Origin: JALZMG01 sp963844175
Lineage (GTDB): Bacteria; Actinomycetota; Acidimicrobiia; Acidimicrobiales; Ilumatobacteraceae
Assembly: GCA_963844175.1 (NCBI GenBank)
Contig: CAWJNE010000023.1
Span: 186,001-250,000, forward strand
DNA: 64,000 nucleotides
Direction: 5' to 3'
Both the position numbers and the translations under genes were made by a program. The notes beneath the pieces are model-generated. The model had not been told where the DNA came from and searched no databases. It was given only the letters and a program-made list of their open reading frames with translations. Below are positions 46,530 through 55,321 of the stretch, piece by piece. Numbering within the stretch: position 1 is the stretch's first letter; the number at the start of each line of letters is the position of its first letter.

Positions 46530-47147
46530 GTGGAGCTGCTGTTGATCCGTCACGGACTGCCGGTCCGCCACGCCAGTGCCGGCGGTGCCGACCCGGCGCT
46601 GGCCCCCGACGGCGTCGCCCAGGCCGAGCACCTCGGCGACTACCTCGCCGTGGAGGCGATCACGGCGATCTACGCCAGCCCGATGCGGCGGGCGCGCGAG
46701 ACCGCCGCGCCGCTGGCGCAGCGCTTGGACATCGAGGTCGTGGCGTCGGACGGGTTGGCGGAATGGGACCGCAACGCCGACGAGTACGTCCCCGTCGAGG
46801 AGTTGCGGGCGGCGGGTGACGCGCGGTGGCAGGCGATGCTGGCCGGCGAGTGGATCTCCGACGAGGACCCACAGGCATTCTCCGACCGGGTGGTCGAGGC
46901 GGTCGAGACGATCATCGCCGCCCATCCCGGCGAGGTGGTGGCCGCGGTGTGCCACGGCGGCGTGATCAACGCCTACCTCGCCCACCTCCTCGGGCGCAGC
47001 GAGGCCGGTGCGTTCTTCGCCCCGGACTACACCTCGATCCACCGGATCGCCGCGTCCCGCCGGGGTCACCGGGCGATCCTCACGCTCAACGAGACCGGGC
47101 ACCTGCGCGGCACCGGCCTGCCGGTGGGGCTCTTCGAGCGGGGTTGA
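46530..47147 (+). CDS. Histidine phosphatase family protein (phosphoglycerate mutase-like)
   Basis: 205 residues, GTG start. RHG motif LLIRHGLPVRH (phospho-His near residue 8), YASPMRRARETAAPLA (phosphate-binding Arg), LAEWDRNADEY (acid) and AVCHGGVINAYLA (second His). These enzymes dephosphorylate sugars, nucleotides or proteins; substrate unknown. Immediately followed by two copies of repeat family C. Confidence 0.9.
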   Translation: MELLLIRHGLPVRHASAGGADPALAPDGVAQAEHLGDYLAVEAITAIYASPMRRARETAAPLAQRLDIEVVASDGLAEWDRNADEYVPVEELRAAGDARWQAMLAGEWISDEDPQAFSDRVVEAVETIIAAHPGEVVAAVCHGGVINAYLAHLLGRSEAGAFFAPDYTSIHRIAASRRGHRAILTLNETGHLRGTGLPVGLFERG

Positions 47148-47149
47148 CA

Positions 47150-47257
47150 GTGAGCGAGCGAGTCTTCGAGCGAGCGAACCATCAAGCACGGTCTTCGGCT
47201 CATTGGTGCACCCCAGCACGCCAGATCGCCTCGCACAGCGACAGGGTGCACCGATGA
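47150..47257 (+). CDS. Micro-ORF of repeat family C (HWC peptide), copy 1
   Basis: 35 codons from GTG 47150, two bases after the phosphatase stop. Peptide starts VSERVFERANHQARSS, then AHWCTP. The TGA overlaps the ATG of the next identical unit (ATGA at 47254). See the copy at 47254-47361; nucleotide identity between the two units is complete over 104 bases. Confidence 0.5.
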   Translation: MSERVFERANHQARSSAHWCTPARQIASHSDRVHR

Positions 47258-47358
47258 GCGAGCGAGTCTTCGAGCGAGCGAACCATCAAGCACGGTCTTC
47301 GGCTCATTGGTGCACCCCAGCACGCCAGATCGCCTCGCACAGCGACAGGGTGCACCGA
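47151..47358 (+). repeat. Two perfect tandem copies of the 104-bp family C unit
   Basis: Units 47151-47254 and 47255-47358 are identical base for base as far as I can read; a truncated third start (TGAGCG) follows at 47359. Each unit contains GGTGCACC twice, and the 3' one is followed by the ATG. The tandem duplication is either recent or an assembly artefact. The unit is homologous to 26058-26171 (minus) and 52199-52318. Confidence 0.9.
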
Positions 47359-47361
47359 TGA
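47254..47361 (+). CDS. Micro-ORF of repeat family C (HWC peptide), copy 2
   Basis: 35 codons, ATG start, same peptide as copy 1. The TGA at 47359-47361 overlaps the ATG (47358) of the aminopeptidase gene. A 15-bp hairpin is formed by GCTCATTGGTGCACC (47302-47316) and GGTGCACCGATGAGC (47349-47363) with one U-G wobble; the aminopeptidase start codon is in the 3' arm. Translation of this ORF would open the hairpin. Confidence 0.5.
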   Translation: MSERVFERANHQARSSAHWCTPARQIASHSDRVHR

Positions 47362-48626
47362 GCGCGCTCGACCTCCCGGGCGGCGACGACCCGACCGCGG
47401 CCGTCCGCGCGTACCTCGACGGGTCGCCGTCGCCGTTCCACGCCGTCGAGTCGTCGATCGCGCTGCTCGACGCCGCCGGCTTCGCGCCCGTCGACGAGCA
47501 GGCGTCGTGGGACGCCCTCCCGCCGGCGGGCTATGTCAGTCGCGGCGGCGCGCTGATCGCCTGGCGCCGACCGGTGACGCCGCGCTCGGCGCGGATCGTC
47601 GGCGCCCACACCGACTCGCCCGGGCTGCACGTGAAGCCCGGCGACGGGGCCGGCCGCGCCGGCTGGCGGCAGCTCGGCGTCGAGGTCTACGGCGGTGTCC
47701 TGCTCAACAGCTGGCTCGACCGGGACCTCGGGGTGGCCGGGCGCCTGCTCCTCGCCGACGGCTCGTCCCTGCTCGTGCGCGTGGACGAGGCGGTCGCCCG
47801 CGTCCCGCAGCTCGCCATCCACCTCGACCGGGACGTGAACGAGCGCGGGCTCGTCCTCGATCGCCAGTTGCACCTCGCGCCGGTGTGGGCGACCGATCGT
47901 GACATCGACCTGCACGACTGGCTGACCGAGGCGGCCGGCGCCGACGCCCCACCGGTCTGGTGGGAGCTGTGCCTCTTCGACGTGCAGCCGGCGGCCGTGC
48001 TCGGCGCCGACCGTTCACTGCTGGCCAGCGGGCGGCTGGACAACCAGGTGTCGTGCTGGGCGGCCACGTCGGCGCTGGTAGCCGCCAACGGCGCCGACCA
48101 CCTGGCGGTCATTGCGCTGTTCGACCACGAGGAGGTCGGTTCCGCCAGCACGACCGGTGCCGCCGGACCGTTCCTGGCCACGGTGCTCGAGCGGCTTCAC
48201 GGGGCCGGCGGCGGCTCGCGCGACGACTTCCACCGCCTGCTCGCCGCCTCGTCCTGCGTCTCGGCCGACAACGCCCACGCCATCCACCCCAACTACCCGG
48301 AGCGCCACGACCCGGAGCACGCGCCGGTGGTCAACGGCGGGCCGGCGATCAAGATCAACGCCAACCAGCGCTATGCGACGTCGGCCGACACGGCACTGGC
48401 GTTCCAGTCGGCGGCCGAGCGGGCGGGTGTCCCGGTGCAGCGGTTCGTGTCCCGCAACAACGTGCCGTGCGGGTCCACCATCGGGCCCCTCACGGCCACC
48501 CGCCTCGGCATCTCGACGGTCGATGTCGGGGTGCCGCAGCTGTCGATGCACTCCGCGCGCGAGCTGTGCGGAGCCCGCGATCCGCAGTTCCTCGCCGCCG
48601 CCCTGACCGAGTACCTCCGCGAGTGA
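47358..48626 (+). CDS. M18 family aminopeptidase
   Basis: 422 residues from ATG 47358, which lies in the repeat hairpin arm. M18/aspartyl aminopeptidase motifs: SPSPFHAVES, GAHTDSPGLHVKP (zinc His and Asp), LFDHEEVGSAS (catalytic Glu pair), ADNAHAIHPNYPERHDP and PQLSMHSARE (zinc His). These form large dodecameric zinc enzymes that remove N-terminal acidic or other residues. The 3' end is inside a very long hairpin shared with the convergent plsC. Confidence 0.93.
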   Translation: MSALDLPGGDDPTAAVRAYLDGSPSPFHAVESSIALLDAAGFAPVDEQASWDALPPAGYVSRGGALIAWRRPVTPRSARIVGAHTDSPGLHVKPGDGAGRAGWRQLGVEVYGGVLLNSWLDRDLGVAGRLLLADGSSLLVRVDEAVARVPQLAIHLDRDVNERGLVLDRQLHLAPVWATDRDIDLHDWLTEAAGADAPPVWWELCLFDVQPAAVLGADRSLLASGRLDNQVSCWAATSALVAANGADHLAVIALFDHEEVGSASTTGAAGPFLATVLERLHGAGGGSRDDFHRLLAASSCVSADNAHAIHPNYPERHDPEHAPVVNGGPAIKINANQRYATSADTALAFQSAAERAGVPVQRFVSRNNVPCGSTIGPLTATRLGISTVDVGVPQLSMHSARELCGARDPQFLAAALTEYLRE

Positions 48627-48671
48627 GAACAGATCGACGTCAGATCTGACGTCGATCGGTTCTTACTCGCG
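48618..48671. terminator. 54-base palindrome (26-bp arms) between convergent genes, bidirectional terminator candidate
   Basis: Left arm 48618-48643 and right arm 48646-48671 pair at 24 of 26 positions around a two-base loop; the core is GATCGACGTCAG / CTGACGTCGATC. It includes the aminopeptidase stop and ends 6 bases before the plsC stop on the other strand. Confidence 0.75.
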
Positions 48672-48676
48672 GTTGG

Positions 48677-49392
48677 TCAGGCGCCGGCGCGGCGCTGGGC
48701 CTCGTCGAACAGCCGCTGCAGGGTCTGGTGCAGCTCGTCGGTCACCTCGCGGATCAGCGGGCGCGGCACTCGGCGAGCGTCGGCCCGGGGGCGGGTGATC
48801 GGCGGACCGATCACGACGTTCACCTTGCGCGGCCGGATGAAGCGCGAGCCCTTCGGCATCACCCGCTCGGACCCGCCGATGCCGACCGGAATGATCGGCA
48901 CGCCGGCCTTGAGCGCCACGTAGGCCGCCCCGTCGAACAGCGGTTGCACCGTCGACCCCGACTTGCGTTCCCCCTCGGGGAAGAGCACCAGCGGCTCGCC
49001 GATCTCGAGGACGGCGATGCACCTCGTCAGCGCCTCGCGGTCGATGGTGCCCCGGTGGACCGGGAAGCCCCCGAGCGACGAGAGGAACCAGCTCACGGCC
49101 CGCCCCTTCCACAGCGTGTCCTTGCCCATGAAGCGCATCCGCCGCCGCGTCAGGCACGAGACGACCGGCGTGTCCATGATCGAGCGGTGGATCGGGGCCA
49201 GCACGAACGGCCCGGCGCTGGGGATGTGCTCGACCCCTTCGACGCCGAGGCGCGTCCAGACGCGCGTGAAGCCGGCGACCGACGTGCGCACGACGGCATA
49301 GAGCGCCCGGCTGGCCGGGCCCTGGCCGGCCAGGAACGTGATCGCCCGCGCCCGGTCGGTGGTGGTCCGGCTGGTCGGGCTGGTCGGGCTGG

Positions 49393-49396
<4 letters not shown>
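48677..49396 (-). CDS. plsC: 1-acyl-sn-glycerol-3-phosphate acyltransferase (PlsC family)
   Basis: 239 residues, GTG start overlapping cmk. Motif I HRSIMD (HxxxxD, catalytic), GKDTLWKGRAVSWFLSSLGGFPVHRG, motif III LVLFPEGERKSG and motif IV VPIIPVGIGG. It acylates lysophosphatidate at the membrane. No long transmembrane helix is predicted by eye; membrane association is likely peripheral. The cmk-plsC order is common in bacteria. Confidence 0.92.
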
Positions 49397-50015
<619 letters not shown>

Positions 50016-50022
<7 letters not shown>

Positions 50023-51452
50023 GAGGTTCCCTGCGGCAAGCCTTCCTGGTAGCCGGCAGCGCTCTGGATGCCGACCACGGCGCGCTGGTGGAAGTCGGCC
50101 AGGGTCGCTGCGCCGGCGTAGGTGCACGCCGAGCGGACGCCGGCGACGATCTGGTCGATGATGTCCTCGACGCCGGGGCGCTCTGGGTCGAGGTACATGC
50201 GCGACGTGCTGATGCCCTCCTCGAAGAGCTCCTTGAGCGCTCGCTCCAGCTCGTCGTCAGTGCGGGTGCGGTGCTTGACGGCGCGGTTGGAGGCCATCCC
50301 GAAGCTCTCCTTGTACAGCCGCCCGTCGAGGTCGCGCATCGTGTCGGCAGCCGACTCGTACGTCCCGGCCAGCCACGACCCGAACATCACGCTGGCCGCC
50401 CCACCGGCCAACGCCAGCGCAACGTCACGCGGCCAGCGCACGCCCCCGTCCGCCCAGATGTGCCGGCCGTGCCGGCGGGCCTCGTCGGCGCATTCGACGA
50501 CGGCGGAGAACTGTGGCCGACCGACGCCCGTCATCATGCGCGTCGTGCACATCGCACCCGGACCGACGCCGACCTTGACGATGTCGGCACCGGCCTCGAT
50601 CAACTGGCGGGTCGCCTCGGCGGTGACGACATTGCCGGCGACGATCACCGTCCCGGGAGCGACGGACCGGACCGCCTCGACGGCCCGCAGTGTGCGGGTC
50701 TGGTGCCCGTGCGCGGTGTCGATCACGAGGACGTCGGTCTCCAACTCCACCAGTGCTTTCGCCTTGGTCTCGGGGTCGCCGTTGATGCCGACGGCGACGG
50801 CGATCATCAGCCGGCCGCGGTCGTCGAGCGCCGGTGCGTAGGTGACCGAACGAAGTGCGCCCCTGCGGGTCATCAGACCGACCAACCGCCCCTCGCCGTC
50901 GACGACGGGCTCCATCGATCGGCGGTTGGCGGCGAGCAGCTCGAAGGCGGTGCGCGGGTCCGTGCCGTCCGGCATCGTCACCAGCTCGCGCGACATCACG
51001 GCGCGCAGCTGGGTGAAGCGATCGAAGCCGGCGGCGTCGGCCTCGGTGAAGACGCCGAGGGGTCGGTGGCCCTCGTCCGTCACCACGACCGCGCCGTGGG
51101 CCCGCTTGTGGATCAGCCCCAGCGCGTCGCCGATGGTGTGTCCGGGCGTCAGGGTGATCGGCGTCTCGTAGACGGGGTGGCAGCGCTTGACGTAGTCGAT
51201 CACCGAGCCGACGACGTCGAGCGGGATGTCCTGCGGCAGGACGGTGATGCCACCGCGCCGGGCGACCGTCTCGGCCATCCGTCGCCCGGCGACGGCCGTC
51301 ATGTTGGCGACGACGATCGGCAGGGTGGTGCCGACCCCGTCCGGCGTCGTCAGGTCGACGTCGAGGCGCGACGGCACGGTCGACAGCCCCGGGACCATGA
51401 ACACGTCGCTGTAGGTCAGGTCGTGGGCGGGTGCGGGGTGGAGCAGGCGCAT
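50016..51452 (-). CDS. guaB1: GuaB1-type IMP dehydrogenase/GMP reductase family protein
   Basis: 478 residues, ATG start. (Beta/alpha)8 barrel interrupted by two CBS domains (about 95-205: VTDEGHRPLGVFTEAD, VVDGEGRLVGLMTRRGAL). Active site loop GVGPGAMCTTRMMTGVGRPQ with the nucleophilic Cys near residue 300, and IWADGGVRWPRDVALALAGGA. Mycobacterial GuaB1 proteins of this type have been reported to act as GMP reductase rather than IMP dehydrogenase; I assign by resemblance. CBS domains suggest regulation by purine nucleotides. Confidence 0.88.
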
Positions 51453-51515
51453 CAGAGGTCCTCGACCGGCGGACGGGGCGGGCCCAGGTTACGGCGTCCC
51501 GTACGATCGTCGGTG

Positions 51516-52202
51516 ATGACGGGCCCGCCGGTGCTGCTGGTGCACGGGTGGGGTGGATCGTTCGAGACGACGTGGCGCCGGAACGGGTTCACGCAGTTGC
51601 TGGCGGACGCCGACCGGGAGGTGATCGGCGTCGATCTGCTCGGGCACGGGACGGCCCCGAAGCCACACGAGCCGGAGGCGTACAGCGACCTGTCGGCCCG
51701 CGTCCTCGAGGTCCTGCCGGACACGCCCGTCGACGCCGTCGCCTTCTCGCTCGGGGCGATGACGATGCTGCGCCTGGCCGCCCGGCAGCCGGAGCGGTTC
51801 CAGCGCCTGGTCGTCGCCGGCGTCGGGCGCAACCTGTTCGAGCGCGACCCCGAGCAGCGGGACCGGATCCTCGCCGGCGTCGAGGGCACGGCCGACGAGG
51901 ACGACAACGTGGCCCGCCTGTTCGGCCAGTACGCCGGGCAGCCAGGCAACGACCGCCGGGCGCTGGCGGCGCTACTGCGCTGCCCCGACGGCGAGCCGAT
52001 CACCGAGGAGCTGCTGACCGCCGTCACGTGCCCCGTGCTCGTGGTGATCGGTGACCGCGACTTCGCCGGTCCCGCTGATCGCCTCGTCGCCGCGCTGCCC
52101 GACGCCAAGGGCGTGACGCTGCGCCACGTCGATCACTTCGCCACCCCCGAGTCGTTCGGGTTCATCGACGCCGCGCTCGAGTTCATCGACGCCGTCCCAT
52201 GA
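51516..52202 (+). CDS. Alpha/beta hydrolase
   Basis: 228 residues, ATG start. VLLVHGWGGSFETTWRRNGF (oxyanion region), VIGVDLLGHGTAPKP, nucleophile elbow AVAFSLGAMTMLRLA (Ser near residue 85, first Gly replaced by Ala), and VTLRHVDHFATPES with the catalytic His. Substrate unknown. The stop overlaps the ATG of a family C micro-ORF. Confidence 0.88.
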   Translation: MTGPPVLLVHGWGGSFETTWRRNGFTQLLADADREVIGVDLLGHGTAPKPHEPEAYSDLSARVLEVLPDTPVDAVAFSLGAMTMLRLAARQPERFQRLVVAGVGRNLFERDPEQRDRILAGVEGTADEDDNVARLFGQYAGQPGNDRRALAALLRCPDGEPITEELLTAVTCPVLVVIGDRDFAGPADRLVAALPDAKGVTLRHVDHFATPESFGFIDAALEFIDAVP

Positions 52203-52318
52203 CCGAGCGAGTCTTCGAGCGAGGGCACGATCAAGCACCGTCTTCGCGTCACTGGTGCACCAGCGACGAGGTGGATCGCGACGCACGGCGACAGGGTGCA
52301 CCAGTGACGCGTTGCTGA
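52199..52318 (+). CDS. Micro-ORF of repeat family C (HWC peptide), copy 4
   Basis: 39 codons from ATG 52199, overlapping the hydrolase stop (ATGA). The peptide begins MTERVFERGHDQAPSS, then RHWCTS, clearly homologous to the other copies but diverged. The hairpin arms are GTCACTGGTGCACC and GGTGCACCAGTGAC: compared with the other loci, GCTCAT/ATGAGC has become GTCAC/GTGAC, a paired change. The end overlaps the tsaC TTG start. Confidence 0.5.
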   Translation: MTERVFERGHDQAPSSRHWCTSDEVDRDARRQGAPVTRC

Positions 52319-53274
52319 CGACCAGCGTCGAGCGGGCGGCGGCCGCCCTGCGCCGCGGTGGACTGGCCGCCATCCCGACCGAGACGGTGTACGGGCTCGG
52401 TGCCGACGCCGAGGACGACGCCGCCGTCCGGCGGATCTTCGAGGTCAAGGGGCGTCCCGAGGGCCATCCGGTGATCGTCCACGTGCGGTTGGACGACGTG
52501 GCGTCGTGGGCGGCCGAGCTACCGCCGGCGGCCGAGCTGCTGGCGGCGGCCTGCTGGCCGGGCCCGCTGACCGTGCTGGTGCGCCGGTCCGACCGGGTGT
52601 CGCCGGTCGTCACCGGTGGCCGGGAGACCGTCGGGCTGCGCGTGCCGGCCCATCCCGTCGCCCAGCAGGTCCTCGAGCTGTTCGGCGGTGGCATCGCCGC
52701 GCCGTCGGCCAACCGGTTCGGCCGGGTCAGCCCGACCACCGCCCGCCACGTGCTCGACGACCTCGGACCGTGGCTGGACAACCGGCGCGACGTGGTGCTC
52801 GATGGCGGTCCCACCCCGCTGGGCATCGAGAGCACCATCGTCGACTGCACCACCGATCCGCCGCAGCTGCTGCGACCGGGTGGCATCCCCAATGAGGACC
52901 TGGAGCGGATCCTCGATCGTGCGCTGGGGTCGTCGGGCGGACCGTCACGAGCGGCCGGGATGCTCGCCGCCCACTACGCACCCCGCGCCACCGTCGTGCT
53001 GGCGGAGGACGGTCGGGCCGCCGACATCAAGGCCGCCGCGCTGGCTGCGGCCGGCCGCCGCGTGAGCGTCCTCGATCACGACGGCGACCTCGTGCGGTAC
53101 GCCCACGAGCTGTACGCCCGGCTCCGCCTGGCCGATGCCGATGGCGACGAGATCGTGGTCGCCGTCGTGCCGCCCGCCGTCGGCCTCGGCCACGCCATCG
53201 GCGACCGCCTGCGCAAGGCGGCGGCCGGTTCTCCTGAGGATCCGGGGTCAATTCTGACCCCTGAAAACGCTTGA
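52312..53274 (+). CDS. tsaC: Threonylcarbamoyl-AMP synthase (TsaC/Sua5 type)
   Basis: 320 residues from TTG 52312. The GTG in the hairpin arm (52304) is out of frame by one base and may be the true start if a base is missing. YrdC domain: GLAAIPTETVYGLGADAEDDAAVRRIFEVKGRPEGHPVIVHV (KxR(S/P) ATP/threonine site) and PSANRFGRVSPTTARHV. The Sua5 linker MLAAHYAPRATVVL and C-terminal domain are present. It makes the threonylcarbamoyl-adenylate used for t6A37 in tRNA. The last 14 residues (SPEDPGSILTPENA) are encoded by a family A repeat. Confidence 0.92.
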   Translation: MLTTSVERAAAALRRGGLAAIPTETVYGLGADAEDDAAVRRIFEVKGRPEGHPVIVHVRLDDVASWAAELPPAAELLAAACWPGPLTVLVRRSDRVSPVVTGGRETVGLRVPAHPVAQQVLELFGGGIAAPSANRFGRVSPTTARHVLDDLGPWLDNRRDVVLDGGPTPLGIESTIVDCTTDPPQLLRPGGIPNEDLERILDRALGSSGGPSRAAGMLAAHYAPRATVVLAEDGRAADIKAAALAAAGRRVSVLDHDGDLVRYAHELYARLRLADADGDEIVVAVVPPAVGLGHAIGDRLRKAAAGSPEDPGSILTPENA

Positions 53275-53281
53275 GAACCTG
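53228..53281. repeat. Palindromic repeat, family A, copy 2
   Basis: Arms GTTCTC/GAGAAC and GGGGTCA/TGACCCC as in copy 1 (3784-3837). It begins within the tsaC coding region and supplies its final codons and TGA stop, then reaches to 4 bases before the convergent J-domain gene. It suggests insertion at the gene end. Confidence 0.85.
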
Positions 53282-53284
53282 ATC

Positions 53285-53857
53285 TCAGGGGTCGGGGCGG
53301 CCGAGCTGGTTGAGGGTGGCGACCCAGGCGTCGCGCACGGCATCGAGGTCGGGCAGGGTCGCGCCGTCGGTGGCGACGAGTGTGACGGCGACCGTGCTGG
53401 AGCCGGCGTCGGGGACGACGTCGAGCCGGCACCAGCACGAGTACGGCTCCGCCAGCTCCACGTCGAGCTGGTACGGCGGGTCGTCGACGACCACCTCCCC
53501 CAGCCACGTGGCCACGATGAGCAGCGCCTCGAAGGCCTCGGCCGGCAGCGCCTCGATGGTGAACGACGCCACGTCGTGGGCGATCCGTCCCGGCGCCCGT
53601 GCCGGGGCCCGCTGCGGCGGCTCGTTGGCCCGCGGGCCGGCCTCGGCGGACTGGCCGGGCTGCTCGCCGCGCCTGGCCAGGACCTCGAGCGCCTCGTCGA
53701 AGGCCTCGTTGAGCCGGCGCATCCGGACTGCGTCGCCCCCCTCGTGATCCGGGTGGAGCCCCTTGGCCAGCCGTCGGCGGGCCGCCCGCAGCGCGGCCTC
53801 GTCGGCGTCCGGTCCGACACCGAGCTCGGCGAAGGGATCACCGATCTGGACCACCAC
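53285..53857 (-). CDS. J-domain (DnaJ-like) protein
   Basis: 190 residues, GTG start. N-terminal J-domain: DPFAELGVGPDADEAALRAARRRLAKGLHPDHEGG with the HPD tripeptide near residue 36, then RRLNEAFDEALEVLA. The C-terminal half (about 90-190) is a separate alpha/beta segment without the zinc or substrate domains of DnaJ. J-proteins stimulate Hsp70 ATPase; this one may be a specialised client adaptor. Its 5' end overlaps the nitroreductase stop by 20 bases. Confidence 0.8.
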   Translation of the reverse strand: MVVQIGDPFAELGVGPDADEAALRAARRRLAKGLHPDHEGGDAVRMRRLNEAFDEALEVLARRGEQPGQSAEAGPRANEPPQRAPARAPGRIAHDVASFTIEALPAEAFEALLIVATWLGEVVVDDPPYQLDVELAEPYSCWCRLDVVPDAGSSTVAVTLVATDGATLPDLDAVRDAWVATLNQLGRPDP

Positions 53858-54524
53858 CCCCGCCCCACTCCCCCAGCCAGTCGGCTGGTCGCTCCCATCG
53901 ACCGTCGTGCACCAGTCGTCCCAGCGGTTTGCGGCGCAGGGATCCGTGGTGTCCGGCCGGTCGACCGAGCGTGATGCAGGCGGACAGGGCGACGCGGTCC
54001 GGCACGGCCAGCAGCGTCCGCAGCTCGCCCTCCACGGCGTGGTGGAAGCCGGTCAGCGCGCCGCCGTAGCCCAGGGCGCGGGCCGCCAGCAGCAGGTTCT
54101 GGCAGGCCGGGTACACCGAAGCGCCCTCGTACGGGTTGGCGGCGCGATAGCGCTCCAGGCCGACGACCACGATGACCGGGGTGCGCTCCAGGCGATCGAC
54201 GTACTGCTGCATCGACGCCTGCATCCGGGCCCGTGGCGAGCCGGGCTCCGGCCCGCCATCCCGGTCCAGGTCGGCCCGCTTGTCGGCCCAGGACACCCGG
54301 AACGACTGGCCGAGCAGGGCCCGCGCCGCCTGCGCCTCGGGGTCGTCGCGACGCAGGGTGATGAAGCGGAACGGTTGGCGGTTGGTCCCAGACGGGGCTC
54401 GGGCGGCGTACCACAGGATCTCGGCCAGGTCGGCGTCGGGCACCGGATCGTCGGTGTACCGCCGGATGGCCCGGGTCGTGGCCAGACCGTCGAGCAGCGT
54501 GACGGGCTCGGGCTCGGCCGTCAC
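53838..54524 (-). CDS. Nitroreductase family protein
   Basis: 228 residues. FMN-binding motif TTRAIRRYTDDPVPDADLAEILWYAARAPSGTNRQPFRFI at the N-terminus, VYPACQNLLLAARALGYGGALTGF in the centre, and ITLGRPAGHHGSLRRKPLGRLVH near the end. Reduces nitro, quinone or similar groups with NAD(P)H. It forms a short operon with enoyl-CoA hydratase and the J-domain gene. Confidence 0.88.
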   Translation of the reverse strand: MTAEPEPVTLLDGLATTRAIRRYTDDPVPDADLAEILWYAARAPSGTNRQPFRFITLRRDDPEAQAARALLGQSFRVSWADKRADLDRDGGPEPGSPRARMQASMQQYVDRLERTPVIVVVGLERYRAANPYEGASVYPACQNLLLAARALGYGGALTGFHHAVEGELRTLLAVPDRVALSACITLGRPAGHHGSLRRKPLGRLVHDGRWERPADWLGEWGGGGGPDR

Positions 54525-55321
54525 CGTCCGGCGAAGTCGGCGGCGCGCTTCTCGAGGAACGCGGCCACGCCCTCCTGGAAGTCGGCCGTGCCGAGCAACG
54601 GGAGCAGCTGCAGGTACACGTGGTGGATGTGCTGCTCGAAGGTCTCGGTCTCGGCGGCGCGCATCATCCGCTTGATCGCCCGCGTGGCCAGCGGCGCGTT
54701 GGCGGCGATCTCACCCGCCAGCTCGGCCGTGAAGGCCTCCAGCTCCTCGTCCGGCACGGCGTGGTTGACCACGCCGAGCTCCGCCGCCTCGGCGGCGGTC
54801 AGCGTCCGCCCGCGCAGCGCCAGCTCGGCCGCCTTGGCGTAGCCGATGATCCGGGGCAGCAGCCAAGTGCCGCCGCTCTCGGGGAGGATCCCGCGCTTGG
54901 CGAAGCCGGGGTTCAGCTTGGCCGAGGCGGCTGCCACCCGGATGTCGCAGCAGAACGCCAGGTCCAGGCCGTAGCCAGCGGCGCCACCGTTCAGGGCGCA
55001 CACCGTCGGGGTGTCGATCTGGTGCAGGACGATCGGCGGCGCGTTGCGCAGGTCCAGCTCCCCGGCGCCGGCGGCCGGCGATCCGAGGTTGCCGAGGCTG
55101 CCGTTGGCGCTGGTCGACTGGGCGGCCAGGTCCAGTCCGGCGCAGAACGCCCGTCCGGAGCCGGTGAGCACGATGCAGCGCACCTCGCGGTCGGTCTCGG
55201 CCTCGAGCAGGTGCGCCGACAGGTCGCCGAGCATCGCCCCCGAGATGGTGTTCATCCGTTCCGGCGCGTTCAGGGTGATGGTGGCGACGTGATCGGCCAC
55301 CGAGTACAGGACCTCAGCCAC
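54521..55321 (-). CDS. Enoyl-CoA hydratase/isomerase (crotonase superfamily)
   Basis: 266 residues, GTG start. GRAFCAGLDLAAQ (CoA/oxyanion), ALNGGAAGYGLDLAFCCDIRVAA and KRGILPESGGTWLLPRIIGYAKAAELALRG, where E in ILPESG aligns with the second catalytic Glu. It acts on enoyl-CoAs in beta-oxidation-type chains. The stop overlaps the nitroreductase start. A short non-coding region separates its start from the livK-like gene. Confidence 0.9.
   Translation of the reverse strand: MAEVLYSVADHVATITLNAPERMNTISGAMLGDLSAHLLEAETDREVRCIVLTGSGRAFCAGLDLAAQSTSANGSLGNLGSPAAGAGELDLRNAPPIVLHQIDTPTVCALNGGAAGYGLDLAFCCDIRVAAASAKLNPGFAKRGILPESGGTWLLPRIIGYAKAAELALRGRTLTAAEAAELGVVNHAVPDEELEAFTAELAGEIAANAPLATRAIKRMMRAAETETFEQHIHHVYLQLLPLLGTADFQEGVAAFLEKRAADFAGR

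Noticed and set aside
47307..47357. Upstream GTG start for the M18 aminopeptidase
   Set aside because: The added residues come from the repeat in a different frame from the micro-ORF and are not conserved in M18 enzymes; the ATG at 47358 overlaps the micro-ORF stop.
50088..51515. In-frame upstream extension of the hydrolase at 51516
   Set aside because: The extension is antisense to guaB1 and lacks similarity to hydrolases; the ATG at 51516 begins directly at the conserved VLLVHGWGG.
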